34,920 bases of DNA from NCBI GenBank assembly GCA_945952415.1, contig CAMFIF010000035.1:1-34920 (forward strand), written 5' to 3'. Numbering within the stretch: position 1 is the stretch's first letter; the number at the start of each line of letters is the position of its first letter. The position numbers and the translations under genes were made by a program. Below, piece after piece: positions 7,801 through 17,024 of the stretch. The notes under the pieces are model-generated. The model saw only the letters and a program-made list of their open reading frames with translations. It did no database searches and was not told where the DNA came from. Source of the DNA: an uncultured Rhizobium sp. GTDB lineage: Bacteria; Pseudomonadota; Alphaproteobacteria; Rhizobiales; Rhizobiaceae.

Positions 7801-9411
7801 TCACCCGGCATTCTTTGTTTCTGCCTGCACCGCATCGTCGACACTGTAGAAACAGCGTTTGAGCAGCACGCTTTCCCCGGCAAGGGCAAGAAGATCCCGC
7901 ACATGATCATGCACGCGGGCATAGGCGATGTGATAGCCCCGCGCTGCCATGGTGCGGTCGAATTCCAGAAGCTGGTCGAGCGCGGTCGTGTCGAGGTCGA
8001 AACTCTCCTCCAGACTGAGGATGACGCGGCGAATGGCAGGGTCTTCGCTGGACGCACGGGAGACGGCGCTCAGCACGGTATCGGCATTGGCATAGAAGAG
8101 CGGGGCCGCGGGACGAAAGATCGCCAGCCCGAGCGGTGTCGTTGCCTCCGGATGGCGGGCGGCATCCACATAATCATGGGTGCCGGGCAGCTGGCCCAAT
8201 TGCGCGATCACGGGATGGGAAAGGCGCCGCAGCAGCGCGATGAGCGACAGGACCACGGCCAGCAGCATGCCATCCAGCACGCCGAAGACGAGAATGCCCG
8301 CCGCCGTGCCGAGCGCCAGGTAATTGTCGCGCCCAAGCCGCCAGAGCCGAAGGAAGGGGCGGATATCCAGCGCATGGCTGAGTGCGGCAATGACGACGGC
8401 CGCCGGAATGGCCCGGGGCAGAGAGGCCACCAGCCCGCCGCCCGCCGTCACCAGCACCAGAAGCCCGAGCGCCGCAATCACGCCGCCGAGCCGGCTCGTG
8501 GCCCCGGCCGCCTTGGCCGCCTGCCCAGCCGAGAAGCCCGCCCCGACAGGCATGCCGCCGAAAACGGCGCTGGCAAGATTGGCCCCGGCAAAGGCCGCCA
8601 GTTCGCGATTGGCGCTCACCGCATCGCCCGTCCGAAGCGCAAGCGAGCGCACCGTGCCCCACGATTCCGCAAACAGGATGAGCACGAGCGGCACCGCATA
8701 TTGGGCAAGCTCGGAAAACTCGCCATAGGAGAGCGGCGCAAGATCCGGCGCCCCCGGATGGAGATGGATCGGCCCGACGGTCGCAACGCCAAGCCCCTGC
8801 AGGTCGATGACGCTGCCGAGCCCCGCCCCGGCGGCCAGCACGAGCAGCGGCGCCGGAATGCGCGGCAAACGCCTGAGCACCAAAAGCGCCAGAAGAGCAA
8901 GAGAGCCGATGGATAGCGTCAACGCATGGGCGCGCGGAAGGCTTGTAAAGACATCCGCGAGATAAAGCGCGAGATTGCTCCCCTCCGCCCGTAGCCCGAG
9001 CAGTTCCGGCATCTGGTGAATGATGATGGTGATGGCAAGCCCGAAGGCAAAGCCCTTGAGAACAGGGCGGGAGATGAAGCCGGTCAGGCTGCCGAGCCGA
9101 AGCAGTGCCGCCGCCAGGAAAAACCCGCCGGTCAGAAGCACCACCCAGGTGGTAACGCCCGCCTTGGCCGCCATGCCGCCCGGAACCGCCGCCAGCGTGG
9201 CTGCCAGAATGGCCGCCGAGGACGAGGTGGGCGCAACAATGGCATAGCGGCTCTGGCCGATGGCCGCATAGGCAAGCGCTCCAACGATACCCGCAATGAT
9301 CGCATGCTGGGGGCCCAGCCCGGCAATGCCCGCATAGGCCACCGCCTCGGGAAGCATCAGCCCGGCGATCGAGAGGCCGGCAAGAAGGTTCTGTCTCAAA
9401 TCAAGTGCCAT
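7801..9411 (-). CDS. SulP-family anion transporter with STAS domain
   Basis: Inner-membrane transporter of 536 residues. The N-terminal SulP signature LLAGLSIAGLMLPEAVAYAGIAGL is followed by the multi-span core (about 10-14 helices). A cytoplasmic STAS domain occupies roughly residues 410-530 (GLAIFRPAAPLFYANADTV, then SFDLDTTALDQL). The family moves sulfate, bicarbonate, nitrate or dicarboxylates, coupled to Na+ or H+; the substrate cannot be read from sequence. No carbonic anhydrase or sulfur-assimilation gene is adjacent, which leaves the role open. GGAAAGGG lies directly before the ATG. It is divergent from the hydrolase at 9639 and probably transcribed alone. Confidence 0.9.
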   Translation of the reverse strand: MALDLRQNLLAGLSIAGLMLPEAVAYAGIAGLGPQHAIIAGIVGALAYAAIGQSRYAIVAPTSSSAAILAATLAAVPGGMAAKAGVTTWVVLLTGGFFLAAALLRLGSLTGFISRPVLKGFAFGLAITIIIHQMPELLGLRAEGSNLALYLADVFTSLPRAHALTLSIGSLALLALLVLRRLPRIPAPLLVLAAGAGLGSVIDLQGLGVATVGPIHLHPGAPDLAPLSYGEFSELAQYAVPLVLILFAESWGTVRSLALRTGDAVSANRELAAFAGANLASAVFGGMPVGAGFSAGQAAKAAGATSRLGGVIAALGLLVLVTAGGGLVASLPRAIPAAVVIAALSHALDIRPFLRLWRLGRDNYLALGTAAGILVFGVLDGMLLAVVLSLIALLRRLSHPVIAQLGQLPGTHDYVDAARHPEATTPLGLAIFRPAAPLFYANADTVLSAVSRASSEDPAIRRVILSLEESFDLDTTALDQLLEFDRTMAARGYHIAYARVHDHVRDLLALAGESVLLKRCFYSVDDAVQAETKNAG

Positions 9412-9638
9412 CCCTTTCCATCCCGGGATTCCGGCCCGGCTGTCAATGGCAGCGCCCGCCCGCTAAACGCAACCAATCATTGCTCCAGCCACGAAATACG
9501 AACCAAGATGGTACAAACTTGACAGGTCTGCACGGAGACTGTGCAAATCCCCGGCCGGCTTCGGGCTCGGCCCTTGTCATCGAGCCGGGCCGTGGATTGA
9601 ATGCGGGACCTATTTGATGAAGTCCATGAAAGTGCCCC
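9412..9638. promoter_or_regulatory. Divergent promoter region, SulP / hydrolase
   Basis: Gap between divergent genes. A perfect TTGACA (9519-9524) is followed 17 bases later by TGCAAA (9542-9547), a fair sigma-70 candidate for the hydrolase gene. TGCAC and GTGCA form a short inverted repeat between and within these boxes. No gene is seen. The ribosome-binding site before the ATG at 9639 is weak. Confidence 0.4.
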
Positions 9639-11636
9639 ATGAGCAATCGCCCCTTTTCAGTCATCGAAAATCAGTGGATCACCCTGGGAGACGGCACCCG
9701 CCTGTCCGCCCGCATCTGGCTGCCGGATGATGCGGAGACGCATCCCGTGCCGGCAGTCTTCGAATTCCTGCCCTATCGCAAGCGGGATGGAACGGCCCCG
9801 CGCGATGAATCCACCTATCCGGTTTTTGCCGCGGCAGGCATTGCCGGCGTGCGCGTGGATATTCGCGGATCCGGCGAAAGCGAGGGCGTCATCGATGGCG
9901 AATATACGCCGCTCGAACTGGCCAATGCCTGCGAACTGATAGCCTGGATTGCCGCCCGGCCCTGGTGCAACGGCTCCGTCGGCATGATGGGCATTTCCTG
10001 GGGCGGCTTCAACTGCCTGCAGGTAGCCGCCATGAAGCCGCCGGCCCTGAAGGCGGTGATTTCCATTGCCTCCACGGTCGATCGCTATAATGACGACATC
10101 CATTACAAGAACGGTTGCCATCTCTCCGCGCAGCTCTCCTGGGCGGCCACCATGCTCGCCTACCAGTCCCGCTCGCCGGATCCGGCCCTTGTCGGCGACA
10201 AGTGGCGGGACATGTGGATGCATCGGCTGGAAAACGAACCCTTCTTTCTGGAGGAATGGCTGGAACACCAGCGCCGCGATGCCTTCTGGGAACACGGCTC
10301 CGTCTGCGAAGCCTTCGAGAAGATCGAGATCCCGGCGCTCGTCATTGCCGGCTGGGCGGATGGCTATCGCAACACGCCGATCAAGGCCATCGAAGGCCTC
10401 GGCATCAAGGCCAAGGCGCTGATCGGCCCCTGGGTCCACAAATATCCCCATTTCGCCTTCCCGAAGCCCCGCGCCGATTTCCACGGGGAAGCCATTGCCT
10501 GGTGGAACCGCTGGCTGCGCGGCGAACAGACCGGCGCCGAGCACTGGCCGCAGATGCGGGCCTATATTCTGGATGGCCCGAAACCCGCCATCCGGCGTGA
10601 GGCCGATCCGGGCTTCTGGATCTCCAAGGACACCTGGTCGAAGCCGGAATACCAGGCGCTGCACGTGGATCCCGCCGGCCGCCTGGCGGAAGGGCCGGCA
10701 CTCGGCAATGCGGAACGCCCGACCTTCCTCCGCTCGCCCCTCGACACCGGCACAATGGCCGGAGAGTTCTTCACCCTGAAGCCGGATGCGGAAATGGCCG
10801 GCGACCAGCGGCTGGACGATGCCGGTTCGCTCGTCTTCGAAACGCCCGTGCTGGAGGAGGATTCCGATTATCTCGGCGAACCGGTCCTGACCTTCCGGGT
10901 CTCCACCAAGGGGAGTTTTGCCAATGTCGCCGCCCGTCTCGTCGATGTGCATCCTGACGGCACCGCCACGCGCGTGAGCTTTGGCGTGCTCAACCTTGCC
11001 CATCGCACCTCGCAGGCCAGACCGCAGGCCATGCCCCATGGCGAATTCGTCGAGGTGAAGATGGTGCTCGATGCCTGCGGCTATCGCTTCCGCCGCGGCC
11101 ACCGCATCCGCCTTTCGGTGTCGAGTGCCTATTGGCCGATGATCCTGCCGCCGCCTTCCGATCCCGGCCTCACCTTCGATCTCGGATCGCTGGAGCTTGC
11201 GCTCCCGACGCTCGGCAGCCATCGCCGCATCACGGTCAAGGAGCCGGAAAATCCCGATCCGCTGCCGAAATATATCAGTCGCACCCCCTCGGCGACCCAG
11301 CGCGGCGTTTATCGCGACCTGACGCGCAACCGCGTCGAATATCGTATTCTCGAGGATACGGGGTTGAACGAGCATCCGCAGACGGGGCTCGCAACGCGGG
11401 AATGCCGCCGCGAGACCTGGGCAATTGCCCCGGACGATCCGCTCTCCGCCTCGGGAAACTGCCACTGGACCACGGAAGCCAAGCGCACCGGCTGGTCGAT
11501 CCGCACCGAATGCCGGGCATCGCTCAGAGCCACCGCGACGGACTGGCTGATGTCCGCCCGCGTGACCGCCTTCGAGGATGACCGCCAGGTCTTCGAGAAA
11601 TCCTGGGAGAAGAAGATCCCGCGGGATTTCATGTGA
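9639..11636 (+). CDS. CocE/NonD-family serine hydrolase (X-Pro dipeptidyl-peptidase type)
   Basis: Alpha/beta hydrolase of 665 residues, normal for CocE-type acyl esterases and X-Pro dipeptidyl peptidases. The nucleophile elbow is GISWGG with Ser120. The acid is probably Asp241 in AGWADGYRN, and the base His267 in GPWVHKYPH. A C-terminal jelly-roll domain follows (for example GHRIRLSVSSAYWPM). There is no signal peptide, so it should act in the cytoplasm on an amide or ester bond of unknown substrate. It faces the ACT-domain gene tail to tail across a perfect 9-bp hairpin. Family assignment is firm; the reaction is not. Confidence 0.88.
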   Translation: MSNRPFSVIENQWITLGDGTRLSARIWLPDDAETHPVPAVFEFLPYRKRDGTAPRDESTYPVFAAAGIAGVRVDIRGSGESEGVIDGEYTPLELANACELIAWIAARPWCNGSVGMMGISWGGFNCLQVAAMKPPALKAVISIASTVDRYNDDIHYKNGCHLSAQLSWAATMLAYQSRSPDPALVGDKWRDMWMHRLENEPFFLEEWLEHQRRDAFWEHGSVCEAFEKIEIPALVIAGWADGYRNTPIKAIEGLGIKAKALIGPWVHKYPHFAFPKPRADFHGEAIAWWNRWLRGEQTGAEHWPQMRAYILDGPKPAIRREADPGFWISKDTWSKPEYQALHVDPAGRLAEGPALGNAERPTFLRSPLDTGTMAGEFFTLKPDAEMAGDQRLDDAGSLVFETPVLEEDSDYLGEPVLTFRVSTKGSFANVAARLVDVHPDGTATRVSFGVLNLAHRTSQARPQAMPHGEFVEVKMVLDACGYRFRRGHRIRLSVSSAYWPMILPPPSDPGLTFDLGSLELALPTLGSHRRITVKEPENPDPLPKYISRTPSATQRGVYRDLTRNRVEYRILEDTGLNEHPQTGLATRECRRETWAIAPDDPLSASGNCHWTTEAKRTGWSIRTECRASLRATATDWLMSARVTAFEDDRQVFEKSWEKKIPRDFM

Positions 11637-11646
11637 GGAAGGATTG

Positions 11647-11667
11647 AGCGCCCGGCACCCGGGCGCT
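11647..11667. terminator. Hairpin between convergent genes
   Basis: AGCGCCCGG (11647-11655), CAC, CCGGGCGCT (11659-11667) is a perfect 9-bp stem. It sits between the stops of the convergent hydrolase and ACT-domain genes, so it can serve both strands. No T run follows on either side, so intrinsic termination is only probable. Confidence 0.55.
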
Positions 11668-11671
11668 TGCC

Positions 11672-12076
11672 TCACCCTTCGGCCAGCGCCTGGAGCACGG
11701 CCATCGCCCGCTCGGCATCCCCCGCGGGCACGAAGATATGGTCGTGATAGTAGCCGGACACCACATTGGCGCTGATTCCGGCGGCCGCAAGCGCGCCGGA
11801 AAAGGCCGCCGTCAGCCCCACCGCCTCCAGCGCGGAATGGATGGTGAGCGTGATTTGCCGCATCGGAGCCGAGGCCGTAAGGCCAAGCGCCGCCGCCTCC
11901 TCCGCTGGAATAATGACCGTTACGCCCTCCGGCTCGCGAAACAGCCCGAGCGGTCGCAGGCCTGCAGGCAGGTGCTTGGCCTCCTCTTCCGAAAGGCTCG
12001 CAAACACCAGAATCTCCGCCTGAAGAACCGGACGCATCCCCTTCAAAAGACGGGTAAGATCGGTTTCTCCCACCAT
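11672..12076 (-). CDS. ACT-domain protein (DUF2241-like)
   Basis: Small cytoplasmic protein of 134 residues with two ACT-like halves: residues 1-60 (LLKGMRPVLQAEILVFASL) and 65-130 (ITLTIHSALEAVGLTAAFSGALAAAGISANVVSGYYHDHIFVPAGD). The second half reads like an amino-acid-binding ACT fold, the type found in stand-alone amino-acid sensors. No catalytic domain is attached. GGGAGGAGGG is close upstream of the ATG. What it binds and regulates is unknown; neighbours give no hint. Confidence 0.8.
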   Translation of the reverse strand: MVGETDLTRLLKGMRPVLQAEILVFASLSEEEAKHLPAGLRPLGLFREPEGVTVIIPAEEAAALGLTASAPMRQITLTIHSALEAVGLTAAFSGALAAAGISANVVSGYYHDHIFVPAGDAERAMAVLQALAEG

Positions 12077-12179
12077 GAACCCTCCTCCCTTCCGCTCACC
12101 GCACCGCTACCATTTTATCTTTTGGTTTCAAGGACTTCTATCCTTAACCGGAATCAGCGCGAAAAAGCGCTCAATCAAA

Positions 12180-12208
12180 TTGTGAAGCAGCCCGTCTGGC
12201 CATCATAT
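12180..12208 (+). promoter_or_regulatory. Candidate sigma-70 promoter for the AGE-family gene
   Basis: TTGTGA (12180-12185) and TCATAT (12203-12208) are spaced by 17 bases and lie 64 bases before the start at 12272. Just upstream is a GCGC-GAAAAA-GCGC hairpin. Found by eye only. Confidence 0.3.
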
Positions 12209-12271
12209 CCCGCTTCAAAGCGCGCCTTCAATCGATTACACCTGATGTCCGTGCCAGAGGAGGAGTGCCCG

Positions 12272-13513
12272 ATGTCCGATCCCGTTTCCGAAACATTGCC
12301 CTGGGCCCGCCGCCCGGTTCACCGCGGCTGGCTGATGGAACAGGCCGATCGCCTCTGGACCTTTTTCGGTCCCCGCACCATCAACCCCGCCGGCGGTTTT
12401 CGCGAATGTGATGCGCTGGGGCGGGTGAAGATCGATCCGTCGGCGGCAACGGGCGTGCATATGAGCGCCCGCATGGTCCATTGCTCTGTCATTGGCGAGC
12501 TCATGGGCCGCCCCGGCCATGCGGACATGATCGATCATGGCATGAAGACAATCTGGAACCGCCATCGCGACCAGACCGCAGGCGGCTATCACTGGGCGAT
12601 CCGCGATGACGGACCCGCCGATACGACGAAGCAGGGCTATGGCCATGCCTTCGTGCTGCTGGCCGCTTCCTCCGCAAGCCTCGTCGGCCATCCCCTCGCC
12701 GCCTCCATGCTTGCCGACGTGACGGAGATCCTGAACACCCGGTTCTGGGAAGAGGAGCATGGCGCGATTGCCGAGGAATTCAGCACCGACTGGTCGCCCA
12801 TCGGGCCCTATCGCGGCCAGAATTCCAACATGCATCTCACCGAAGCGCTGATGGCCGCCTTCGAGGCGACCGGAGATCAGGATTACCTGAAGAAAGCCGA
12901 GCGCATCGCGGAACTCATCATCCGCTGCCATGCTCAGGCCTGCGGCTATCGCCTGCCGGAACATTTCACCGAAGCCTGGCAGGTGGACGAGGCCTATAGC
13001 GGCCATGAAATGTTCCGCCCGTCCGGCACCACGCCCGGCCATTCGCTGGAATGGGCGCGGCTTCTGCTCCAGCTCTGGGCGCTGACGGAAAAGAGCCGCG
13101 ACTGGATGGCCGATGCCGCGCGGGCGCTCTTCTTCCAGGCGATGACGCTGGGCTGGGACCGCGACCATGGCGGTTTCTATTATACGCTCGATTGGGAAAA
13201 CCGCCCCTCCCGCCCGGCCAAGCTCTGGTGGCCGCTCTGCGAGGGCGCCGGTGCCGCCGCCTTCCTGAACGAGCACTTTGCCAGCGATTTCCACGAGCAG
13301 AGCTATCGCCGCATCTGGAACCGCATCGCCGGCAGTTTCATCGACCGCGAACATGGCGGCTGGCATGAACAGCTGAGCGCCGACCTCAAGCCGGAATATA
13401 CGCTCTTCACCGGCAAGGCCGATATCTACCACGCCCTGCAGGCCTGCCTGATCCCGCTCTATCCGGCGGAAGGCAGCCTGACGAAGATGGTGATCGAGGC
13501 AAACAGGGGCTGA
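12272..13513 (+). CDS. AGE-family sugar epimerase/isomerase
   Basis: (alpha/alpha)6-barrel enzyme of 413 residues, like N-acylglucosamine 2-epimerase and the YihS or D-mannose isomerases. Family landmarks are GYGHAFVLLA, NMHLTEALMAAFEATGD, PGHSLEWARLL and the C-terminal HGGWHEQL. These contain the conserved active-site histidines. It likely interconverts an aldose and a ketose, such as mannose and fructose, in the cytoplasm. The second in-frame ATG (12272) is chosen because GAGGAGGAG lies seven bases before it; the ATG at 12245 would place this Shine-Dalgarno inside the gene. It converges with the UPF0303 gene nine bases on. The exact substrate is uncertain. Confidence 0.85.
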   Translation: MSDPVSETLPWARRPVHRGWLMEQADRLWTFFGPRTINPAGGFRECDALGRVKIDPSAATGVHMSARMVHCSVIGELMGRPGHADMIDHGMKTIWNRHRDQTAGGYHWAIRDDGPADTTKQGYGHAFVLLAASSASLVGHPLAASMLADVTEILNTRFWEEEHGAIAEEFSTDWSPIGPYRGQNSNMHLTEALMAAFEATGDQDYLKKAERIAELIIRCHAQACGYRLPEHFTEAWQVDEAYSGHEMFRPSGTTPGHSLEWARLLLQLWALTEKSRDWMADAARALFFQAMTLGWDRDHGGFYYTLDWENRPSRPAKLWWPLCEGAGAAAFLNEHFASDFHEQSYRRIWNRIAGSFIDREHGGWHEQLSADLKPEYTLFTGKADIYHALQACLIPLYPAEGSLTKMVIEANRG

Positions 13514-13522
13514 GGCCCCGCC

Positions 13523-14020
13523 TCACTGGGAGGGAAGGCTGAGCTCGATCGGATCCTGCTTCAGGAAGATCGCCAGCGCCTCCACCACCAGCGCATGGTC
13601 CTCGCGCTGGGGCAGGCCGGAAACGGTGATCGCGCCGATCACCCCGGTATCGCGCACGTGAATGGGGAAACTGCCGCCATGGGGAGCGAAATCGGCTGGC
13701 GAAAGCCCCCATTTCTGCTCCACGCTCTGCCCCTGCCGCTGCAATTGCAGCCCGATGGCATAGCTGCTGCGCAGGAAGCGGAGCACCAGATTGCGCTTGC
13801 GCCGCACCCAGTTGGCATTATCCGCCGTGGTTCCCGGCAGGGCCAGATAGAAGGCCGGCATGGAATGGAGGGTGATGTCGACCACCACGCCAAGCTTGCG
13901 GCTGGCCGCCATCTTCTGAAGCAGCAATCCCACCTCCCAGGCGGTCTCCAGATTGAAATGGTCGAACAGAAGCGTGGCCTCCTGCCGCGCGATGCATTCG
14001 AGATCCCGGTCGATGGTCAT
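13523..14020 (-). CDS. UPF0303 / heme-degrading-domain family protein
   Basis: Protein of 165 residues of the UPF0303 family, related to the HbpS/GlcG fold (often labelled heme-degrading domain). The C-terminal part carries the family signature HGGSFPIHVRDTGVIGAITVSGLPQREDHALVVEAL. There is no signal peptide, so it is cytoplasmic. The role of bacterial UPF0303 proteins is unproven, and the heme link is by fold only. The ATG at 14020 is used because AGGGAGG stands eight bases upstream; the reading from 14197 adds an unrelated N-terminus. It follows selO on the same strand by 94 bases. Confidence 0.82.
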   Translation of the reverse strand: MTIDRDLECIARQEATLLFDHFNLETAWEVGLLLQKMAASRKLGVVVDITLHSMPAFYLALPGTTADNANWVRRKRNLVLRFLRSSYAIGLQLQRQGQSVEQKWGLSPADFAPHGGSFPIHVRDTGVIGAITVSGLPQREDHALVVEALAIFLKQDPIELSLPSQ

Positions 14021-14114
14021 TGGCTTGGCCTCCCTGATTTCCCAGGAGCATGGCCGAGCGGAACACTGGGGAAAAGAGCCCTCGCCAAAAATTCGCGTGG
14101 AAAGCCCGTCGATA

Positions 14115-15602
14115 TCAGGTGCCGCAGAAGGTCCGGTAGTTCTTCCAGTCGGAAGTGGGTGGCGCCGCATAGGTTTCCAGGCCGGCCTGCCGCTCATAGG
14201 GATGCTTCAGCACCTCGCGCAGCGTGTTGAAGAGGTCGAAACTGCCTTCCGCTGCGGCGGCGAGCGCCGTCTCCACCTGGTGGTTGCGCGGGATATAGAG
14301 CGGGTTCACCCGGCACATCGCCGCCGCCCGGCTTTCGGCCATCTCCGTTTCCAGCGCCTGGCGCGCCTCGAAGCGGGGAAGCCAGGCCTGGAAGGCGGAA
14401 GCATCGGCAAAGAGCCCCTCCACCTCCATAAATCCCATGCCCGATCCGAGCGCCTCGCCGAGGAAGCGGAAGGTCAGCGTGTAATCCGCCCCGCCCTGAT
14501 GCATGGCCTTCAGAAGATCGCGCGCCAGCGCCGCATCCTCCTCATGGGCCACCTGAAGGCCGAGCTTTGCCCGCATGACCGCCAGCATATGGGCGGAAAA
14601 GGCCGGCGAGAAGCCGCGAAGCGCCGTGGTCGCCAGTTCCACCGCCCGGTTTTCATCCGCATCGAGGAGCGGAAGCAGGGCCTCCGCCAGACGCGCAAGA
14701 TTCCATTCCGCCACGGCGCCCTGATTGGCAAAGGCATAGCGGCTGCCCGTATCGATCGAGGAGAAGCGCGCCGCCGGATCATAGGCATCGATGAAGGCGC
14801 AGGGTCCGTAATCGATGGTCTCGCCCGAAATGGACATGTTGTCCGTGTTCATCACCCCATGCACGAAGCCGACACGCATCCATTCGGCCACCAGCGCCGC
14901 CTGACGGGCAATAACCGCTTCGAAGAGCGCAAGGGCCGGGTTTTCGGCCCCGAGCCGATCCGGGTAATGCCGGGTAAGCGCATGGTCGACGAGAAGCCTG
15001 AGCGCCTCGTGATCCTGCCGGGCGGCAAAGAACTGGAAGGTTCCGATGCGGATATGGCTGGACGCGACCCGGGTGAGCACCGCGCCCTGCAGCACGCTTT
15101 CGCGATAGACGGGATCGCCGGTGACCGTCGCCGCCAGCGCTCGCGTGGTGGGAATGCCGAGGGCATGCATGGCTTCGGAAACCAGAAATTCCCGGAGCAC
15201 CGGCCCGAGCGCCGCCCGCCCGTCCCCGCCGCGCGAAAAGACGGTGCGGCCCGCACCCTTCAGCTGGATATCGAGCCGGCGGCCATCGGGCGTCACCACC
15301 TCGCCCAAAAGCACCGCCCGGCCATCGCCGAGCTGGGGAGAGAAGCCGCCGAACTGATGCCCGGCATAGGCGGTGGCAATGGGCATCGCGCCCTCCGGCA
15401 GCCGGTTTCCGGAAAAGATCTCGGCCAGCGCCTCGGGCGAGAGGCCGGAAAGGTCGAGCCCCATTTCCGTTGCCAGCGGCGAATTCAGCGCCACCAGCCG
15501 GGGTGCCGAGGCGGGCGATGGCTGCGTCGCGGCATAGAAGCGCTGCGGCAGCCGCGCATAGGAATTGTCGAAGGCAAAGGCCGTGCCGGCGCTGTCATTC
15601 AT
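14115..15602 (-). CDS. selO: Protein adenylyltransferase SelO (YdiU)
   Basis: Pseudokinase-fold AMPylase of 495 residues, which transfers AMP from ATP to hydroxyl side chains of target proteins and is linked to redox stress. Family motifs are YAGHQFGGFSPQLGDGR (79-95), QLKGAGRT with Lys115, REFLVSEA with Glu138, and HGVMNTDNMSISGETIDYGP. Asp254, Asn255 and Asp264 match the catalytic base and metal ligands of the Pseudomonas enzyme. Like most bacterial forms it has no C-terminal selenocysteine motif. The ATG at 15602 has GAGG nine bases upstream; a start at 15638 is less likely. It probably heads a short transcript with the UPF0303 gene. Confidence 0.93.
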   Translation of the reverse strand: MNDSAGTAFAFDNSYARLPQRFYAATQPSPASAPRLVALNSPLATEMGLDLSGLSPEALAEIFSGNRLPEGAMPIATAYAGHQFGGFSPQLGDGRAVLLGEVVTPDGRRLDIQLKGAGRTVFSRGGDGRAALGPVLREFLVSEAMHALGIPTTRALAATVTGDPVYRESVLQGAVLTRVASSHIRIGTFQFFAARQDHEALRLLVDHALTRHYPDRLGAENPALALFEAVIARQAALVAEWMRVGFVHGVMNTDNMSISGETIDYGPCAFIDAYDPAARFSSIDTGSRYAFANQGAVAEWNLARLAEALLPLLDADENRAVELATTALRGFSPAFSAHMLAVMRAKLGLQVAHEEDAALARDLLKAMHQGGADYTLTFRFLGEALGSGMGFMEVEGLFADASAFQAWLPRFEARQALETEMAESRAAAMCRVNPLYIPRNHQVETALAAAAEGSFDLFNTLREVLKHPYERQAGLETYAAPPTSDWKNYRTFCGT

Positions 15603-15697
15603 GTCCCGCATCCTCAAAAAAGGGGCGCCCGGCCGCATCCATCCGGCCCCGACCGCATATAGGCCGGGTCACGGATCGGGAAAAGAGGCAGCCGCCC

Positions 15698-16885
15698 TCA
15701 AGGCTTCATCTTTGACCTTAACAGATCCATGAGCTTGCCGTTCCGCGGCAGGTCCTCCGCCTTGCCCTGTTCGGAAAGCCAGTAGAAGCGACCGGGTGTC
15801 AGGCTGGCGGGCAGTTCGTAATCCATGCCCTCCCACACATCCTCGCGGAAGGAATAGAAGGCCCAGTGGCCGCCCCGGGCTGCAACGGCATGGGTGACGT
15901 CCTCCAGATAGGCCCCGCAGTCCGCCCAGCGGCGCATGCAGCCGAACTCCGCGGCAACGATCCGCGTCGGCTTCACCCCATGGGCGGCAGCCCAGTCATA
16001 GGCGAGCCCGACATGGCGGGCGACCACTGAACGATCCCAGCGAACCTTGCCGCCGTCATAGGCCGTCTCGACCCCCGGATAGCGAAGCGGCACCTTCCGC
16101 TTCATGTTGGGTGCGCTGGTTGCCTCATAGGGCTCGTACATGTGAAAGGCATAGAGCACCCGGTCATCGGAAAGCGGCGTCTTCCAGGTGGCGAGCATTC
16201 GCGGATTTGCATACCAGCCGGAATCGACCATGACCGGCGTCACCGGATCCACCTCACGGATCGCCTTGATGATGCGCTCGTAAAGACGCCGAAGATCCCG
16301 GGTGCCGCCGGCCTGGCTGTCCTGCCATGCCTGGTTTTCCGCCATGGAGGCTGTCTCGGAAAGCCCGCCCTTGCGCTCGGGTGCAGGCTCGTTGACGATA
16401 TTGTAGGCGGCGACCGCCGGATGGTCCTTGAGTGCCCGGGCAAGATCGGCCCAGAAGCGGGCCGCCTGTTCTGCATAGGCCTCGTCCGACCACAGCCGGT
16501 CATCGAATGTGCCGCCATTCTGCTGGACCCAGCGCGCGCCGGGAAGCGAAAGCGGGGTGACGACGACCTTGAGCCCGGCCGCATCGGCCGCATCGAGAAC
16601 CGCCTTCAGCCGCTTCAGATCCTTTCCCGGAAGACCGTCATAATGATCCGCACTGCCCAGCAGGAAGTCCCTGCCCTCCCCCTTCCACTTGCTGAAGGTA
16701 AGGCGAACAAAGCTCGCTCCGGTGGCCGCCAGGGCATCGAAATAGGCCCGGTCCGGCGGCGTTTCGTTGAAGCTGTTTCCGCCGTGCCGGGGCTTGTCCC
16801 AGAAGCCGATGAGATCGGCGGAATGCGCCTCAAGAGGCGAAAGAAGGGAAAGAGCGAAGAGAAGGGAAAGCAGGGAGCGTGCCAT
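15698..16885 (-). CDS. Secreted glycoside hydrolase family 5 protein
   Basis: Exported (beta/alpha)8-barrel glycosidase of 395 residues. Residues 1-23 form a signal peptide (MARSLLSLLFALSLLSPLEA, then HSA before the mature ADLIGFWD). The acid/base Glu166 is in YNIVNEP and the nucleophile Glu313 in IVAAEFG, the usual GH5 pair. It may cut beta-glucan or cellulose, perhaps to trim the cell's own exopolysaccharide or plant walls, but substrate cannot be set. No cellulose-synthase genes are adjacent, unlike rhizobial celC. The ATG at 16885 is chosen because the signal peptide begins there. Confidence 0.87.
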   Translation of the reverse strand: MARSLLSLLFALSLLSPLEAHSADLIGFWDKPRHGGNSFNETPPDRAYFDALAATGASFVRLTFSKWKGEGRDFLLGSADHYDGLPGKDLKRLKAVLDAADAAGLKVVVTPLSLPGARWVQQNGGTFDDRLWSDEAYAEQAARFWADLARALKDHPAVAAYNIVNEPAPERKGGLSETASMAENQAWQDSQAGGTRDLRRLYERIIKAIREVDPVTPVMVDSGWYANPRMLATWKTPLSDDRVLYAFHMYEPYEATSAPNMKRKVPLRYPGVETAYDGGKVRWDRSVVARHVGLAYDWAAAHGVKPTRIVAAEFGCMRRWADCGAYLEDVTHAVAARGGHWAFYSFREDVWEGMDYELPASLTPGRFYWLSEQGKAEDLPRNGKLMDLLRSKMKP

Positions 16886-16971
16886 GAAACATCCGAGTGA
16901 AACGTTTAGATCGGCGTATTGTCCCCTTCGGCATGGCGAAAATACGGCTCGCTTTCCAATTTCTGAACGCA

Positions 16972-17008
16972 CCGAAGCCGCCCTTGCGGGGCGGCTTCGG
17001 ATTTTTCG
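16972..17008. terminator. Strong hairpin downstream of membrane chemoreceptor
   Basis: CCGAAGCCGCCC (16972-16983) pairs with GGGCGGCTTCGG (16989-17000), a perfect 12-bp stem. ATTTTT follows on the plus strand. It lies 24 bases past the stop of the minus-strand chemoreceptor gene, yet the T run is placed for plus-strand transcripts. It may end the chemoreceptor mRNA by stem strength alone, or block antisense transcription into that gene. Confidence 0.7.
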
Positions 17009-17024
17009 CGGACGAAGATCCGGT

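Noticed and set aside
9657..11675. Open frame of 672 codons on the minus strand
   Set aside because: Antisense to the CocE-type hydrolase, which has a clear catalytic triad on the plus strand.
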